Below are positions 1 through 12,636 of a stretch of 64,000 nucleotides of DNA, piece by piece (the first letter of the stretch is position 1; each line of letters begins with the position of its first letter). A program made the position numbers and the translations under genes. The DNA is from Brachypterus glaber. Its lineage: Eukaryota > Arthropoda > Insecta > Coleoptera > Kateretidae. The notes beneath the pieces were generated by a model. It ran no database searches. It saw nothing but the letters and a program-made list of their open reading frames with translations, and was not told the origin of the DNA. The stretch lies in the NCBI GenBank assembly GCA_958510825.1, contig OY294046.1:47597794-47661793 (forward strand). The letters are read 5' to 3'.

Positions 1-2190
1 TTAACGCGTTAGTGAAAGAGGACAAGACTTTTAAAGTGTGAGACCACATTTAAAAGGGAATAATAAAAGTAATAATAAAATATAAAATATTTAATAATTT
101 CTTGTACTTCTGACAGAATTATTCTGTAATTTGTTTTGAAGCAAAGCAATTTTGTCTTGTCTACCTGAGAAAATATTTACGCGTAATAAAATTAGCAGGA
201 AAATCGATAGAGCTTTGTCGACGGTTTTCCCGTATAAATGTGTTTTGATAGCCAATTAATACTTTATCACTTACCTGAACGCTACCTGAATCTCAAATTT
301 TCTCGTCGCCTTTTCTAGTTTGCAGAACCTAATTATAGTCGAGAACTGTTTGTATTCTTTTCGTGTAACCTGAGCTATAAATTTAGCATTAAATAGAAGC
401 AGCGACTTAGCATCCCTATTATAGGGCCAAGTTCATTTTTACCTAGTTTTTAAATAGCAAAATATTAATTTGAAGAAAGCCATTTTTTAATAATTAAGGT
501 GAACTATTTAATATAAAACCAAATTCAAAATATTATATGTAGCTGCTAGCGAAAATAAAACGATTTTCATTTGTTTTAATAAAAAAAATACGAGATTTAA
601 AAATAAAAGATTTGACAGACGTCAAAAAATAAGAATTAAAGTTTACAAGATATTTTGCGTTAAATCGCTACCTAAAGTAGCATTTTTAGAAATAATTTGG
701 AAAATATTTTTGGGTTTTTGGATGCACTGGACATTTGTAAGCCTTAAGTTAAATAATTTTAAACATATTTTTTTTTCTTTGGGTGCCTTTTCGTGTAATC
801 ACTTACAAATATATCATAGGAAAGTGATTGTCATTGTTGCGGTTTATTGAAATTTAAAAAAACAAGATGTATGACTGTGCTTGGTAATACCAAGTAATAC
901 CACGTTGGTATTTCTTTTGTTCTCACATTTTAATATTTATAAATTTGTATGTTCATCAGTTAAATTGCAATATGACAAATAAAATTACTTAATATATTAA
1001 TATCCTAATATCTTTTGTGATAATTTCATTATATAATTAAATTATAACGCTTGTTCAAAATAATGCAATTTAAATCTGTAGGATTAAAACAAGCTATGTA
1101 TCTGTATTTATTTTTTTATTAAATTAAAATGTTTATTATGTTCTTTAAAATATAAGAAAGCTTTTCCGTTTCTTAACAGAGCTTTAAATAAAGTGGAGAT
1201 AGCTCTTTTTAAACTAAATGGTTTCAATTGCCTTTACTTTGATCAGTGAAAAGGGTCCTTCTCTTCAAAATTATCCCCCATCCAACACAATCAATTTAAT
1301 AAAGATTGACAAATCACGAGATACATCTCAGACAAAACTTCCCATCTCAACAGACTTAACGTACATGGTTAACCATGTAAGAGTTAAGTGTTCATTTTGG
1401 CCATATTTTGTTTTATAAAGAGTTTTGTTTGACAGCCGAGCGTGCGAAATTTTGAAAATCGTCTTTCTTTTTCATTGGGTCCACTCCATTCATCGGCGGT
1501 TTTAGCCTATTTTCCATTAACGAACGAACTTTTCTTAAAGAAAATAAATAAATAAAATATTTTGTATATAATGGTTATACGAGCCTCTAGATAGCGCTTT
1601 ACCCCTCGATATGTTACTAAAACTTTACCATGTGGGATTCTTTTTCTTTCAATTAATAATTTAATTGCAAATACGTTATATATCCTGAGTAATGCAGTTA
1701 CCACGGTTGTCAATCGTGCCCCTTGGTTTCCTGTGCAAAAACGATTTTTTTCCTCCCACGATTCTCCCAATTTGTTACTCCCTATCGTTTGTCGTTTGTT
1801 TCAAAAGTACAAGACTGTTTCATGTCAACCAAACTTTGCTTTTAATAGGTAGTGTGATGACAGGGATTTTTTTCTTTCTATAGTTGGCAAACATTGATAT
1901 TGTCCATTAGACCCGTTCTTTCAAAGAATCAAACAACACTTTTTCATTGAAACTCTGAGAATCATATTTTTTGTCAGAATAGAAGTGAAAACTGTTTTGT
2001 ATTAAATAAAAAATTAAAAAAATGAACTTTTCACAAAATGGTTATGTGTGTGGTAAAGCAGAAAGCTGTACGTGTTGATTTGCGAGACAAGGTACGAGGT
2101 TTGAAAAAAAAAATGAGCACATAAAGAACCAGTTTTGGCGATGGCGCACACAATATTTTTTAAATGACCACGATAAGAATAATGCGCTAA
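1..2190. other. AT-rich non-coding stretch
   Basis: No recognisable exon, RNA gene or bounded repeat on either strand. Open frames here are under 90 codons, of low complexity, and lack splice-flanked conserved segments. It may belong to a headcase intron or to intergenic DNA, but nothing in the sequence decides this. Confidence 0.5.
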
Positions 2191-2203
2191 CATCTATAGT
2201 ATA

Positions 2204-2620
2204 CACTGAAAAAAAAAAGATCCTTTGCGGTAATAGCATATGAAATTAGGCCAAATGCTTCGCACTCTTGAAAAAGCGCATTCTCTTAACATGAAAATAT
2301 AATTCACTTGCCAAGATATTTCTGATTCGTTTACCTAAAATTCTTTGATCTTTTGTGAAATGCAAGTGGTCTTGTCTCAAAAGAAAAATTCTTGGGCCAA
2401 AGTATTTAAAATTATTTAATTTTTAACAATCTTAAAACAAGATAAATGGTTTTTGCCTCAAATGTGCCAGGTCCAAGAGAATTTTCAAAATATTTCAAAA
2501 GCGACACTTTTCTTGGGACAAGATAAATACTGTTGTTTAAAGATACACATCTTTTAAGCTAAAAGAGTAACTGCCAAGAGTGTTGACTACTTTGAGCCAA
2601 GTACGTCATTTTGTTCAGTG
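2204..2620. mobile_element. TA-flanked MITE with CACTGAA termini
   Basis: Starts CACTGAAAAAAA and ends TTGTTCAGTG, with TA on both sides (2202-2203 and 2621-2622), as expected for Tc1/mariner-type target duplication. It is 417 bp with no coding capacity. A related, internally rearranged copy in reverse orientation lies at about 17835-18125. The two share the segment reading TTTGCGGTAATAGCATATG near the end. Confidence 0.75.
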
Positions 2621-2632
2621 TAGATTCTATAC

Positions 2633-2656
2633 ATTATTATTATTATTATTACTATA

Positions 2657-2693
<37 letters not shown>
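2633..2693. repeat. (ATT)n microsatellite
   Basis: Run of ATT triplets, interrupted once by ACTATAT, directly after the MITE. Confidence 0.95.
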
Positions 2694-2865
2694 TTTAATT
2701 TTATATTTATGTATAAATAATTCAGTATAATAAAAATAAGTTGCAGAATTTTAATCTAGATTACATTATTTCTATTCCTGCCAGTACAAGAACAGGAAAA
2801 AAGTGCTAACAACACAACAAAACATGGTTGTAGTGATATATCTCAAAACAATAGCGAATAAATAA

Positions 2866-2990
2866 GCCGCGAAGATATGTAATGCTTCGCATTTCGTAGT
2901 AGACTCTTCACTGTGGATAGTGTATTTTGTTTTTCTCGATATACTTTCCAAAAATAATATTTTTTTTTTGAGTTAATGCGCATACTTTAG
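2866..2990 (-). repeat. Fragment of a dispersed repeat family (terminal part)
   Basis: The segment with ATATGTAATGCTTCGCAT is the reverse complement of the ends of the longer repeats at 19217-19745 and 55566-56225, and recurs at 48904-49152. Only the end of the family is recognisable here. Confidence 0.45.
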
Positions 2991-5900
2991 TTTTTTACTG
3001 GCGCCCTGTATTACTGTATAACTTTTGTTGCTCATGAATGACTTTTTTTAAAAATCGGTATTAATATTTTTATTAAGGTAATGTATCACGTTGAAGTTAA
3101 CCGGACGTTTCTTTCTATTTTTTATAGTTTTTAGAGAAGTTGAATTATTCACCCTCTGAAAAAAATTTATTTTGAAGGGATTTTTTCCAAATACAATCTG
3201 GTTTTTCCTCTCATAGAACTTTTTTCTGAAAATTTAATATCGATTGGACATTACGTTCCTGATTTTAGAACCGTAAAGTACGGACAGGCGGATTCGCGGA
3301 TTTTTCGAAAATTGTTGAAAGTCAAAAAAAAGACATTCTTATATAAAAATTTTTGGTCTAGGGTAATTTTTGACGATTCTGGAAGTTTCAATAGCATCGT
3401 ATAATACTCTTTAACCATTTTGTGTTGTGACGAGTATAATAAATAAGGTCTACGAACCCAGAGCAATATATGAATCGAGTTTTATTAATTTCTTTAAAAG
3501 TCCTATATTGTTTCCAAGGCGATAAATTACTTACAATGGGCGATACAACAATCATGTTACAGTTACTGATAAACATAAATTTGTATTATTGTAATACTAG
3601 TCTTCGCAGAATTACAGAAGAGCGCAGAAAAGAAGAAAGAGACAAAGAAGCACTGGAACCAAATTTTTGTCTACTTTTTAATGGACACCCAATTGCTACT
3701 CCCCTGGTCAAAATTTTTAATTTTATTTGATTGATTCTAAAAGCAACACTTTTTGTTCATGTTTTACATGAGAAAAGTTGAACTAAAACTTGTTATTTTT
3801 AAGCTTTTTAAAAGAAGATGCTTTACCTTTACAAAAAGTAAGGTAATTGTCAAATGATTTGACTGTAGAATTTTAAATATAGTACGTTTTATTTTATTTA
3901 TATAGAATGTAGCAATAAAACGAAATAATTGACGCAGTCGATAAAAAAGAATTATTTTCTCGTGGCATTAGAATTTTTAGTATGTAGAGCATAGGCTGGT
4001 ATGACTACTTGGTGGACCCTATCCAACGCTAAGCAATCATGTAATCACAAGACTTGTATTATTCTTATTTATAGTTCTGGCGATAAATTAGCGAACCGTA
4101 GCGCGTTAAAAGATGTCGATAAAAGTAATTAAATTGTAGTAAAAATAATAACATTTTTCTTTTTCGTTCCGTTTTGTTTTGTTTCCATGAAAATTAATAT
4201 ATTAGTGTTTCCATTTTATATAAATACGAACAGCTTGGCCTACTACAAAAAATATAACTTCTAAATTTTTATTTTCAACTTTTCAGCTAGGTGTACCGGC
4301 ATGAGCTCTGACGTTCAAAAAAATTGAACTACGTTTGGCGATTGGCAAGATCGCACTCATTGTCTTTCACTTCTAGCCTGGATATTTTCAAAGGATTTTT
4401 TACTAGGTAGCCATTTCTGTAAAAAATACCCTTTTAATACTTAAAAGGCCCTTTTTTACACTTCACTTTTACAGGCCTGCATATCCATGGATACCCAGTT
4501 TACGTGTAAACGCTATGCATCCAGCATAGTTTAAATCTATTTTCCCAACAATTAGATATAACAAGGTATTAGAAACAACAAATAAAATTGTACACATTAA
4601 ACATATTGCGTACAGTTACCTGCCTATAATATTATCGATTATAATTATAATAAAGTAAGTGAACAATAAAAATATGTAAGAGGATTCAATTATTAAAGAA
4701 AAACAATAGTTTTTTATAGTCGCATAACGTGGCCTGCTACCGCCAAGAGCTAAGAGTTCGTAAACATTTTCAAGAAGTTATTTTCTTCTGGTTGAATTTT
4801 AAAGTACACTGTAAAACTGAATGTAAAATAATCTAAAAACACATTTATTTACATAGTACATAGTAAATTTACTATACCGGACTATGCATAATTCATGAAT
4901 TTTTGTAAAAATGTTTAAAAAGATTTAATTTTGTGTAAAAGAATGGTAGTATGCAAAATATTACCATTATGGACTAGATAATTTTTAACGTCTATGGCAA
5001 CATATTACCATTTACAGAGTATGTAATTTATTTTGCTTTCCCATTTTGAAAATTTTCAAAATTTCGGAAAGCCTTGTATTCGTGCAAAAATGTTCAATTT
5101 TGTGTGCGTATTTTTATGTTTTATAACGTTTTATGTCGATAAATCAATTTCAAGCAAAAAAAATGTCGGCCGATCGGTCGGTCGATCGGTCTGTCTGAGA
5201 AATCTTGTGGGCACGATAACTTACGAACATTTTAAGCTACATCGTAAATTACTTTCAAATTTCTAGTTTCAGTTTCTGATTCCTAGAAACCCAAAAAAGT
5301 TGCTAAAATGAAGTGTAGCCTACATAGAATAAATGTCTCGCTAAGTCAAATAAAAACTGTCTCATCTTATTTAATCAAAATATTTGATTATTTAATAAAA
5401 ATCATGTTTAATTTAATATTTGTTAGTTATCTTTCTCATTTAATTAAATTTAGGTCTGACATATGTCAAAGGTACTTGTCAAGGCTGTTATCCCTTGGCT
5501 CCAGAATTATTGTGCGTAACCATGAAAATAGCTTAATCTAACTGTTAAAAATAAGTTTTTGGGGTACCTCTTTTTAGCACATATTTGGACTTTTAGAACC
5601 CAAAGTAAGCGGATACAAATCCTGGCAATCTGGAAATAGAATAAACTTTAAAACATACGTAAAATTCAGCCGGGAAAAAATAACTTGTTAAAAATATTTA
5701 CCAGCTCTAGCGCTATTAAAATTTATTGCTATATTCAATATAATAGATATTAACCCATGTAATTCATGCAGATAAAAGAATTTTATGCATTATGTACATA
5801 AATATTGAGTAAATAACGGTGCATTAACCCATGTTGTATATTTTATCAAATAAGGTAATATTACAATAATTATGACATTATAGTATTTAAATAATGGAGG

Positions 5901-6110
5901 CCGATAGTCGAAGAATGTGGAAGTGTTTAGCTAAACTGTCGGTAGTTAATAATAATGGCATTTCAAAATAATTCATTGCAATATTTCACATACAATGGAT
6001 AATATATATTTTTATGATATTGATATGGCGGTTAAGTATTATTATTGTTACATTTAATGGGCAAGACACTTAATTTGTTATTAATAAGAACGTTTATTAA
6101 TGATTCTGAA
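2991..6110. other. AT-rich non-coding stretch
   Basis: Contains a repeat fragment at about 3725-3840 (listed separately) and a short GGTCGGTCGATCGG-type run at about 5165-5190. The latter resembles the primer-like cores of the dispersed family at 19.2 and 55.6 kb. No exon recognised. Confidence 0.45.
3725..3840 (+). repeat. Dispersed repeat, partner of 22866-23010
   Basis: Shares several blocks in inverted orientation with 22866-23010: TTGATTGATTCTAAAAGC, ACACTTTTTGTTCATG, and AAAAGAAGATGCTTTACC. The 22.9-kb copy contains an extra segment of about 30 bp in the middle. Element type not recognised. Confidence 0.6.
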
Positions 6111-6112
6111 TA

Positions 6113-6963
6113 ACACAGGCCCACAAAATAAAAAAAGTGGTCTGTGCTGGGGTTGAGACCCAACTACTCTTATGTATTTTGGGATGCTGAACACGAATCT
6201 GTCATAAAAAAGGCACTTCATCAGCTCATTTCTTTGCTACACTGAAAAAACTGTGTAAAATGGTAAAAATCTCATATTATTTCAGTGTAACAAAAAAATG
6301 GGCCATTGAAGTGCCTTTTTATGACAGATTCTTGTTCACCATCTCAAAATACATAAGAATAGGTGGGTCTAAACCCCAGCACAGACCACTTTTTTTTGTG
6401 GCCCCAGACAGTTTTTCCAGTGTAGAAAAAAAAAATGAGCCTATGAAGTGCCTTTTTTATGACAGATTTGTGTTCTGCATCCCAAAATACATAAGAACAG
6501 GTGGGTCTCAACCCCGGCACAGACGACTATTTTTTTTTGTGGGCCCATAATGTTTCTTCAGTGTAGAAAAAAAATGAGCCGATGAAAGTGCCTTTTCTAT
6601 GACAGATTCGTGTTCAGAATCCCAAAATACTTAAGAATAAGTGGATCTCAACCCCAGCACAGACCACTTTTTTTTGTGGGCCCAGGCAGTTTTTTCAGTG
6701 TAGATACAAAATAAGCCCATGAAGTGCCTTTTTTATGGCAGATTCTTGTTCAGCATCCCAAAATACATAAGAATCTGTGGGTCTTAACCACAGCACAGAC
6801 CACTTTTTTTGTGGGTCCAGACAGTTTATTCAGTGTAGAAACAAAATAAGCAGACGAAGTGCCTTTTTTTATGACAGATTCGTATTCAGCATCCCAAAAT
6901 ACATAATAATAGTTAGGTCTCAACCCCAGCACAGCCCACTTTTTTTCTTTTGTGGGCCTGTGT
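6113..6963. mobile_element. Foldback element with ~137-bp tandem units
   Basis: Ends are inverted: ACACAGGCCCAC at the left and GTGGGCCTGTGT at the right. Inside are one unit in reverse orientation (6113-6250) and five direct units. The landmark GACAGATT recurs at about 6323, 6461, 6601, 6737 and 6873, a period of 136-140 bp. Each unit carries a stretch reading CAAAATACATAAGAA and a CAGTGTAGA joint. No coding capacity. The architecture, inverted ends built from tandem units, resembles Drosophila FB elements. The ends resemble those of the element at 26522-28054. Confidence 0.75.
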
Positions 6964-7205
6964 TCTTGATTTTTCACCCAAGTCTTTTAGATTTTTACTT
7001 TCGAGCGACCTCGGAGAGGAAATATTGTTATGTCGAAATTAAAATGTTATCCTAAGTATTTAAGCTTTACATAGCGAAAACACGGTTTTTCAGTGTCCGA
7101 CTGTCCGAGTTTTTTTAGGTTTTCTACTCTTACAAATAAAGGTAGTTTAGCGATAAACAAAAATCGAAAAATTCGATTTTTTTGAAAATAACTCAAATGT
7201 TGTGT

Positions 7206-7562
7206 ATTAATCAACGAACTAATAACTCTTCTCTCTAGAAAAGGCATTTCATTCGTTAAAACTGACAAAAACGTCGGCAACATAAACATTCGTCTGTCTT
7301 ACTCGCACATCTTGGTTCTAACAAAGGCCTGAATATACCTACAATTTGTTTACAAACAAACCGAGATGTTGGCGATACTTTATTTTAACGGTATGCGTAT
7401 TCTAGAAAGTAGAGTTATTAGTACCATTACCAGTTACTGGTAATTTTTATTGTTCAGGCCTGAATATACCTACTATTTGTTTACAAACAAACCGAGATGT
7501 TGGCGATACTTTAACGGTATGCGTATTCTAGAAAGAAGAGTTATTAGTTCGTTGGTATTAAT
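7206..7562. repeat. Foldback with a duplicated arm segment
   Basis: The outer arms 7206-7240 and 7526-7562 are inverted copies with core CGAACTAATAACTCTTCT. Inside, a segment of about 96 bp beginning GGCCTGAATATACCTAC is repeated directly at 7326 and 7457, 131 bp apart. Confidence 0.7.
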
Positions 7563-7747
7563 AGTTTTTTGCGTTCCTAGTAGAGGTAAGTGAATTTTTC
7601 CATGTGAGGTCGTATTTTGTGGACCGAAGCGGAGCTGATGTCCATAAACACGACCGAAGACAGAAAAAAAAAACTTTCCTACGAGTAGCGCATTACGTTT
7701 TTCTCACTACCAAGGAGTTAAAATCTTATTTTATTAATAATATTTTT

Positions 7748-7947
7748 NNNNNNNNNNNNNNNNNNNNNNNNNNNNNNNNNNNNNNNNNNNNNNNNNNNNN
7801 NNNNNNNNNNNNNNNNNNNNNNNNNNNNNNNNNNNNNNNNNNNNNNNNNNNNNNNNNNNNNNNNNNNNNNNNNNNNNNNNNNNNNNNNNNNNNNNNNNNN
7901 NNNNNNNNNNNNNNNNNNNNNNNNNNNNNNNNNNNNNNNNNNNNNNN
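7748..7947. other. Assembly gap (200 N)
   Basis: Exactly 200 N, a placeholder size. Any open frame across it is an artefact. Confidence 0.99.
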
Positions 7948-8133
7948 TACTTTGGTCTATGGGGTTCCAGAAATATTAAATAAAAACTACTCTTTAGGTG
8001 TACCCTTAGGAGAGTCGTAGCTCCTTAGGGCTCATTTCCGGACAGACAAACCTTTATAGGAACATTTTTTCATATTTTTTACCGTAGAATCACCTCTTAA
8101 ATTTCTCGAACTTATTTCTGAATAACCCTGTAT
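7948..8133 (+). mobile_element. Truncated terminal arm of the 49.5-kb foldback family
   Basis: Matches the right arm of the element at 49494-51259. Shared blocks include TTAGGGCTCATTTCCGGAC, GTAGAATCACCTCT, AAATTTCTC and a terminal CCCTGTAT. The rest of the element is absent or lies in the gap. Confidence 0.65.
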
Positions 8134-9163
8134 ATTGAAGTATTTCTGGAGTTTAATATTACTTTTCTCTAAAAGACATTTACAAATAGGTACAAGGAAG
8201 TCTTATTGTATTGCTTTAAAATATTATCTTTTTAGGATGGGCATCATTATAATGTTGGCATATAGACTATCTTCAGTGCTTTTCTGTTTCATTTATCTTA
8301 ACGATAATGTCGAAAAACTTTTATAAAATTTTAAACGATACCTAATATCCAATAAAAATTCTATTTAAAACTGGGTGTAAATTCTTGGAAAGTACTTCGA
8401 ACGTCGATAATTCGATTAAAATGTCATTTTGGAAATTAAATTTCCTTCCGTTTTCAAAATTATCGAGCTTTTTTAACTAAATAATTATTTTATAAAACAT
8501 GGGATATTCCACAGAATCCGGGACAATGTTAAAAAATACGTTTTTGTGCAGGGGTTCGAATTGTGAGCCGAGAAACGAGGTACCTTTTGTGGCCGTTTAT
8601 AGTTTGTTTTTTAACTTATAGGTCTTTGTGATGTAAGCTTGACTACAATTACTTGTTTTTACAATCTGACATCACCGTTGCTTAAAAAAGTCACATAACC
8701 TCAAATAATTGAAGGAGCTTCTGTTATTGGCTTAGCGTTGAGAGAGAAGTAGCTTGAAAACATGCTAACCTATAATTTTTCACTTTGACATAGCCTTAAG
8801 TACTCAATTGTTTTTATTTTCATGCTGGCCACATAGCTGCAACATACTACTTTTTTCGGGTTACCAAAGAGTTCAGACAGGGCACACTTTCATTAAAAAC
8901 CATCTAAAATAGTTTTGTGCCAAGAACCAGGTCTGTAGCCCGAAAAAATTCTAAGGGGGCATACGAAATTACAGGAGGGGCTGACAAAAAAATCTTAAAA
9001 TTTATCGTATTTAATTCAAATACTACGCACATTTTAAATTCTCCAGGAGGGCTCAACCCCCTGTTGGATGAGTATGGTTGCGAGATATAAGGCTCGCAAA
9101 AAAAATTTGACTACATAGTTTTTTAGACGCCATGATAAAATGCGCTGAAATTGAAAATATAAA
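8134..9163. other. Non-coding stretch, no assigned feature
   Basis: Nothing bounded. The segment at about 8950-9065 contains AAGGGGGCATACG and AGGAGGGCTCAACCCCC, which resembles decayed repeat DNA, but I could not define ends. Confidence 0.4.
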
Positions 9164-9165
9164 TA

Positions 9166-9374
9166 CCGTGCGATTATAAAGTGCCGAACACTTTTTAATG
9201 CAAAACTGGCATTAGCGATGAGTAAAATGCAAGAAATCTGTGTGCGTTTTACTGGCCACTGAGCTGTTGTACGTAGCAATCACATTGGCTTGTCGCCCAC
9301 AACTATAACAGAGGCGTGGCTTCAAACGAAGAGTATCTTCTTTTCAAACTGTTCGGCACTTTATAATCGCACTG
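9166..9374. mobile_element. TA-flanked MITE
   Basis: Inverted termini CCGTGCGATTATAAAGTGCC and the complement of AGTGCGATTATAAAGTGCC, flanked by TA at 9164-9165 and 9375-9376. It is 209 bp and non-coding. Confidence 0.75.
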
Positions 9375-9376
9375 TA

Positions 9377-10892
9377 ATTTCTAACTGCTTTTGAGTTATA
9401 CTATCTGTCATTGACGTCAAACAAAATGTCTATTGTACATGAAGTTGAGCCAAAACTTTTTTTCGGGACTAAGTTTTTCGGTGCTTGAATATAAAGCTCC
9501 CTTTCCATTTCTCTTAAAAAATTAATACCATCGGATATTTTTTTTAACCTTTTTCTTTTTGCATTATAGTAGTCTACTAACAGGTCGTTAACCAAGGAAA
9601 TATGACGTGAATTTAATCTTTATCTACTCATAAAAATAATTCATATTTTATAAGCGTCAACAGCATAGCTTCTCGTAAAAAGTTACAAATTTGTTGCTCT
9701 ATAAAACATATTTTATCACACGCCATGAGACGCATAGGTAGGCTATGCCCATAAAATAAATCGCGTAAAGACAAAAGAGTATTACCTTAAGCTTAGAAGG
9801 TAATTTAAAAAGACAAAGTTTGAGTAAAAGAATATGAAGTTAGATTTTTGCGAACGGCAAAAGTTTTCTAAATAATTTAATACATATTTTGTGAAGTTAT
9901 TTAATAATGTTCGGCCTGGCAACCACGGAAAAAAGATCTTTGTTTTTTAAATAAGACGATTTTATTTTTCTGTGACACTTCTTGGTGGAAAAATACTTTG
10001 GCTTTGACCAATATAAAAAATAACAATCTGTAATAAAAATTATATTCAAATACTAAAATTTATTTGTCAAATCTCATTTGATTGGTCAAATTCTTTAGTA
10101 GTTTAGTGTTAATTATTTAGTAAACCAACCTTAACTTTTACCCTTTTTCCTTCGTTTTACTGATATTATCTTGAAATTTATTATTAAACGGAAATGCAAT
10201 GAAAAATATCATTGTTACCTTAACTGCCTTAGAAACATAAATTATAAACAACCGATTAGTAGCACTATACCAGACTAAACCAATTAAAAATTCATGTATT
10301 TTAAAAATTGTATAATAAACTCCACGCAGAATCTATCTGAGTTGATGTTTATTTGTTTTTTTGTTGTATGGTTGGTAGAATAAATTTAATTCCCTGTTAG
10401 GTTGCTATTAAGTTTCAAATTCATTGTCAATACAAACATTATTTTGACGTTTAAAAAAAAATCCAAATAATTATTAAAAAGCAAGAAGAAATTACAAGAA
10501 AAATCTTTAAAAAGGGAACTAAAGTATCAATCTACAAATGTTTTGTAAAAATTAAGCAATATAATTCAGTTCTCAATAAGGGTTTCACAGTAAACGATGT
10601 GGAAATATTTTTGGCGAGTTAATATAATACTATTCATAATTTTATTTAAAAAACATAATTTTAGTTCAGGTAGGGTAAAATTTTATTTTAATAGCATATT
10701 ATAAATAAAAAAAAAACTTTTATTATAACTTTTAACAAATTTCCACTTTATATAAACTTTCTATAATTATTTGTAAGACATAACATGACAGTTATTTTAA
10801 TCCAAATGTCAAAAATCATCAAAACAACAACAACACAATGCCTAATAAAAATTTGTTACTGAGATAGATAATACGCCGAGTTTAATTAAATA
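9377..10892. other. AT-rich non-coding stretch
   Basis: No exon or bounded repeat recognised. A minus-strand frame of 64 codons at 9401-9595 is discussed under rejected items. Confidence 0.4.
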
Positions 10893-11694
10893 ACACTACT
10901 CAAGACTCTAAAATTTGCCGACAACCTTTTAGTTGAGTCTGGCAATATTTGATGCGCTGATTTCAGAACCTTTTTTCTCGATCAGAATAATGAACGTCTA
11001 ATTAACTTTTTTTGTATTTTTTTTCACTACATTTTCATGACAATGTTACATAAATACTAAAGATATGGCTCTGATTTTTATAACCACACACATGTGAGGT
11101 CTGTAAAAATAAAAAAAGTTTTAGATTGAACCCAGTGACAGAGATTTTACGGGGAGTAATTGAAAGCAGAACAACAATATTTTGAATTATTTAATGTTTA
11201 TTTATTGTAATTTTTTTTGTTTTAGAGCAAGGAGAAAACGTTTTTCTTTTTTTTTTTTAATTTTTCGTTTTGTTCTTTTCATAATAAATTGCTCTTCTAA
11301 AAATAAATAAAATACTTTAATATTTTTGTGTTTTTTTTTTCATACCCCCGGTAAAATCTCCATCACTGGATTAAATCTATTTTTTTTTATCTTTATAAAT
11401 CGCACATATGTGTTATGTGCATATAAAAATTAGAGTCGTATCTTTAGTATTTATATAAAAATTTTATCAAAATATATTAAAGAAAATGCGAAAAAAACTA
11501 ATTTTTTTAATGGCATTTTTTGGCTTAGAGCCCCATTAATAGAAAACCAATCCGCGGCAAAAACAAAATAATTAGACCTTCATTTTTTCTTACTACAACT
11601 ATATTCAAAAAACGAAATAAGGTTTCAAAATCAGCGCTTCAAAAATATACAGATGCAACTAAAAGGCATATTATTTTTTTTTGTAGTGCAGTGT
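10893..11694. mobile_element. Foldback element, ~0.8 kb
   Basis: Imperfect inverted arms of roughly 300 bp, probably old. Matching blocks include TAAATACTAAAGATA against its complement near 11440-11460, GCGCTGATTT against AAATCAGCGC, and GAGATTTTAC against GTAAAATCTC. Ends are ACACTACTC and GTAGTGCAGTGT. A sequence similar to its left end (CACTGCTCAACACTCAAAA) lies at about 15820, so a second truncated copy may begin there. Confidence 0.6.
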
Positions 11695-12630
11695 AATTGT
11701 TATAGCATAGCGCAGGCGCTGTGAATAATATAATAAAAAAGTATTAATAATATAAATTGTAATTCTAGTGAAGGATAACAAATAATAATTATATACCAAG
11801 GAAGAGAATACGTTTTTTTATAGCCGAGCGTATTATATCCCGAGATGTGAAGGATAGAGGGATATGGGGTTATACGAGGAATGCTGTTTTTGACAATTTT
11901 CATAAAAATAAAATAGCCTTGATGAACGGAATATGTCAAAACTTTGTTTTTTATGGTATTTGGCCAATTATTTATTTAATTTATTATTTTAATAAGTGAA
12001 AATTATATAAAAGCTATTTTATTGGGTTTAATTAGGAAAAATTGGACAAAAAACAGAAACATATGAAGTGACAGCTGATTTCAATATCTACTAGTTAAAT
12101 ATAATTTTTTAACTTTAATTTTTTGACATTGCGTTTCTATTCATTCAATTATAGCTATCTATGTTGTTTTAACCATTTTTATTGTCACCTGTTAAATTAT
12201 AATTAGGTACTAATATAAAATAAATAGTTATCAATAAATAAGTTAGAAAGGCTTGTCTTGACTAATTAAAAGTACTACACTAACATACATGTAACCAAAC
12301 CAATAAATATTTACATTTTATGTTTTCAGTGATATGGGTGAAAAAAACAAATGAATTATGTATTTATAGTAAATGTTGTCAATGATGTTATTTAAACCAA
12401 AAACACATTGCTACAAAATGTATGTACAAAAAAATAGAAAGTGCGAAACAATGATTTTCTTTATTTTCTAATTTTCTTTTTCATGTACTAGTTTTTTGTT
12501 TGTTTTTATTTGTTAGCTTTTGTTTTTGTTTAACTGCAGTTTTTGTAACCAAATAAAGAATTTGGTCATTGAAATTTTAGAGTCATTTCTCATTTGTTTT
12601 ATTCATTGGTTAAATTCTTAATTAGTTAGT
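11695..12630. other. AT-rich non-coding stretch
   Basis: No feature recognised on either strand. Confidence 0.4.
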
Positions 12631-12636
12631 TAAATT

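Noticed and set aside
3470..3730. Plus-strand frame with RRITEERRKEERDKEALEPN
   Set aside because: Charged and A-rich, at the edge of a dispersed repeat; no family and no splice sites.
6113..6963. CRISPR-like array of repeats and spacers
   Set aside because: Units of about 137 bp are repeated throughout without unique spacers, in a eukaryotic context with inverted ends.
7604..8020. Open frame of 138 codons on the plus strand
   Set aside because: Most of it is N; the flanks are repeat DNA. Artefact of the gap.
9401..9595. Minus-strand 64-codon frame (KRLKKISDGINFLREMEREL)
   Set aside because: Somewhat protein-like and next to a MITE, but no family recognised, no splice context and no extension. 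Could be a transposase remnant; not claimed.
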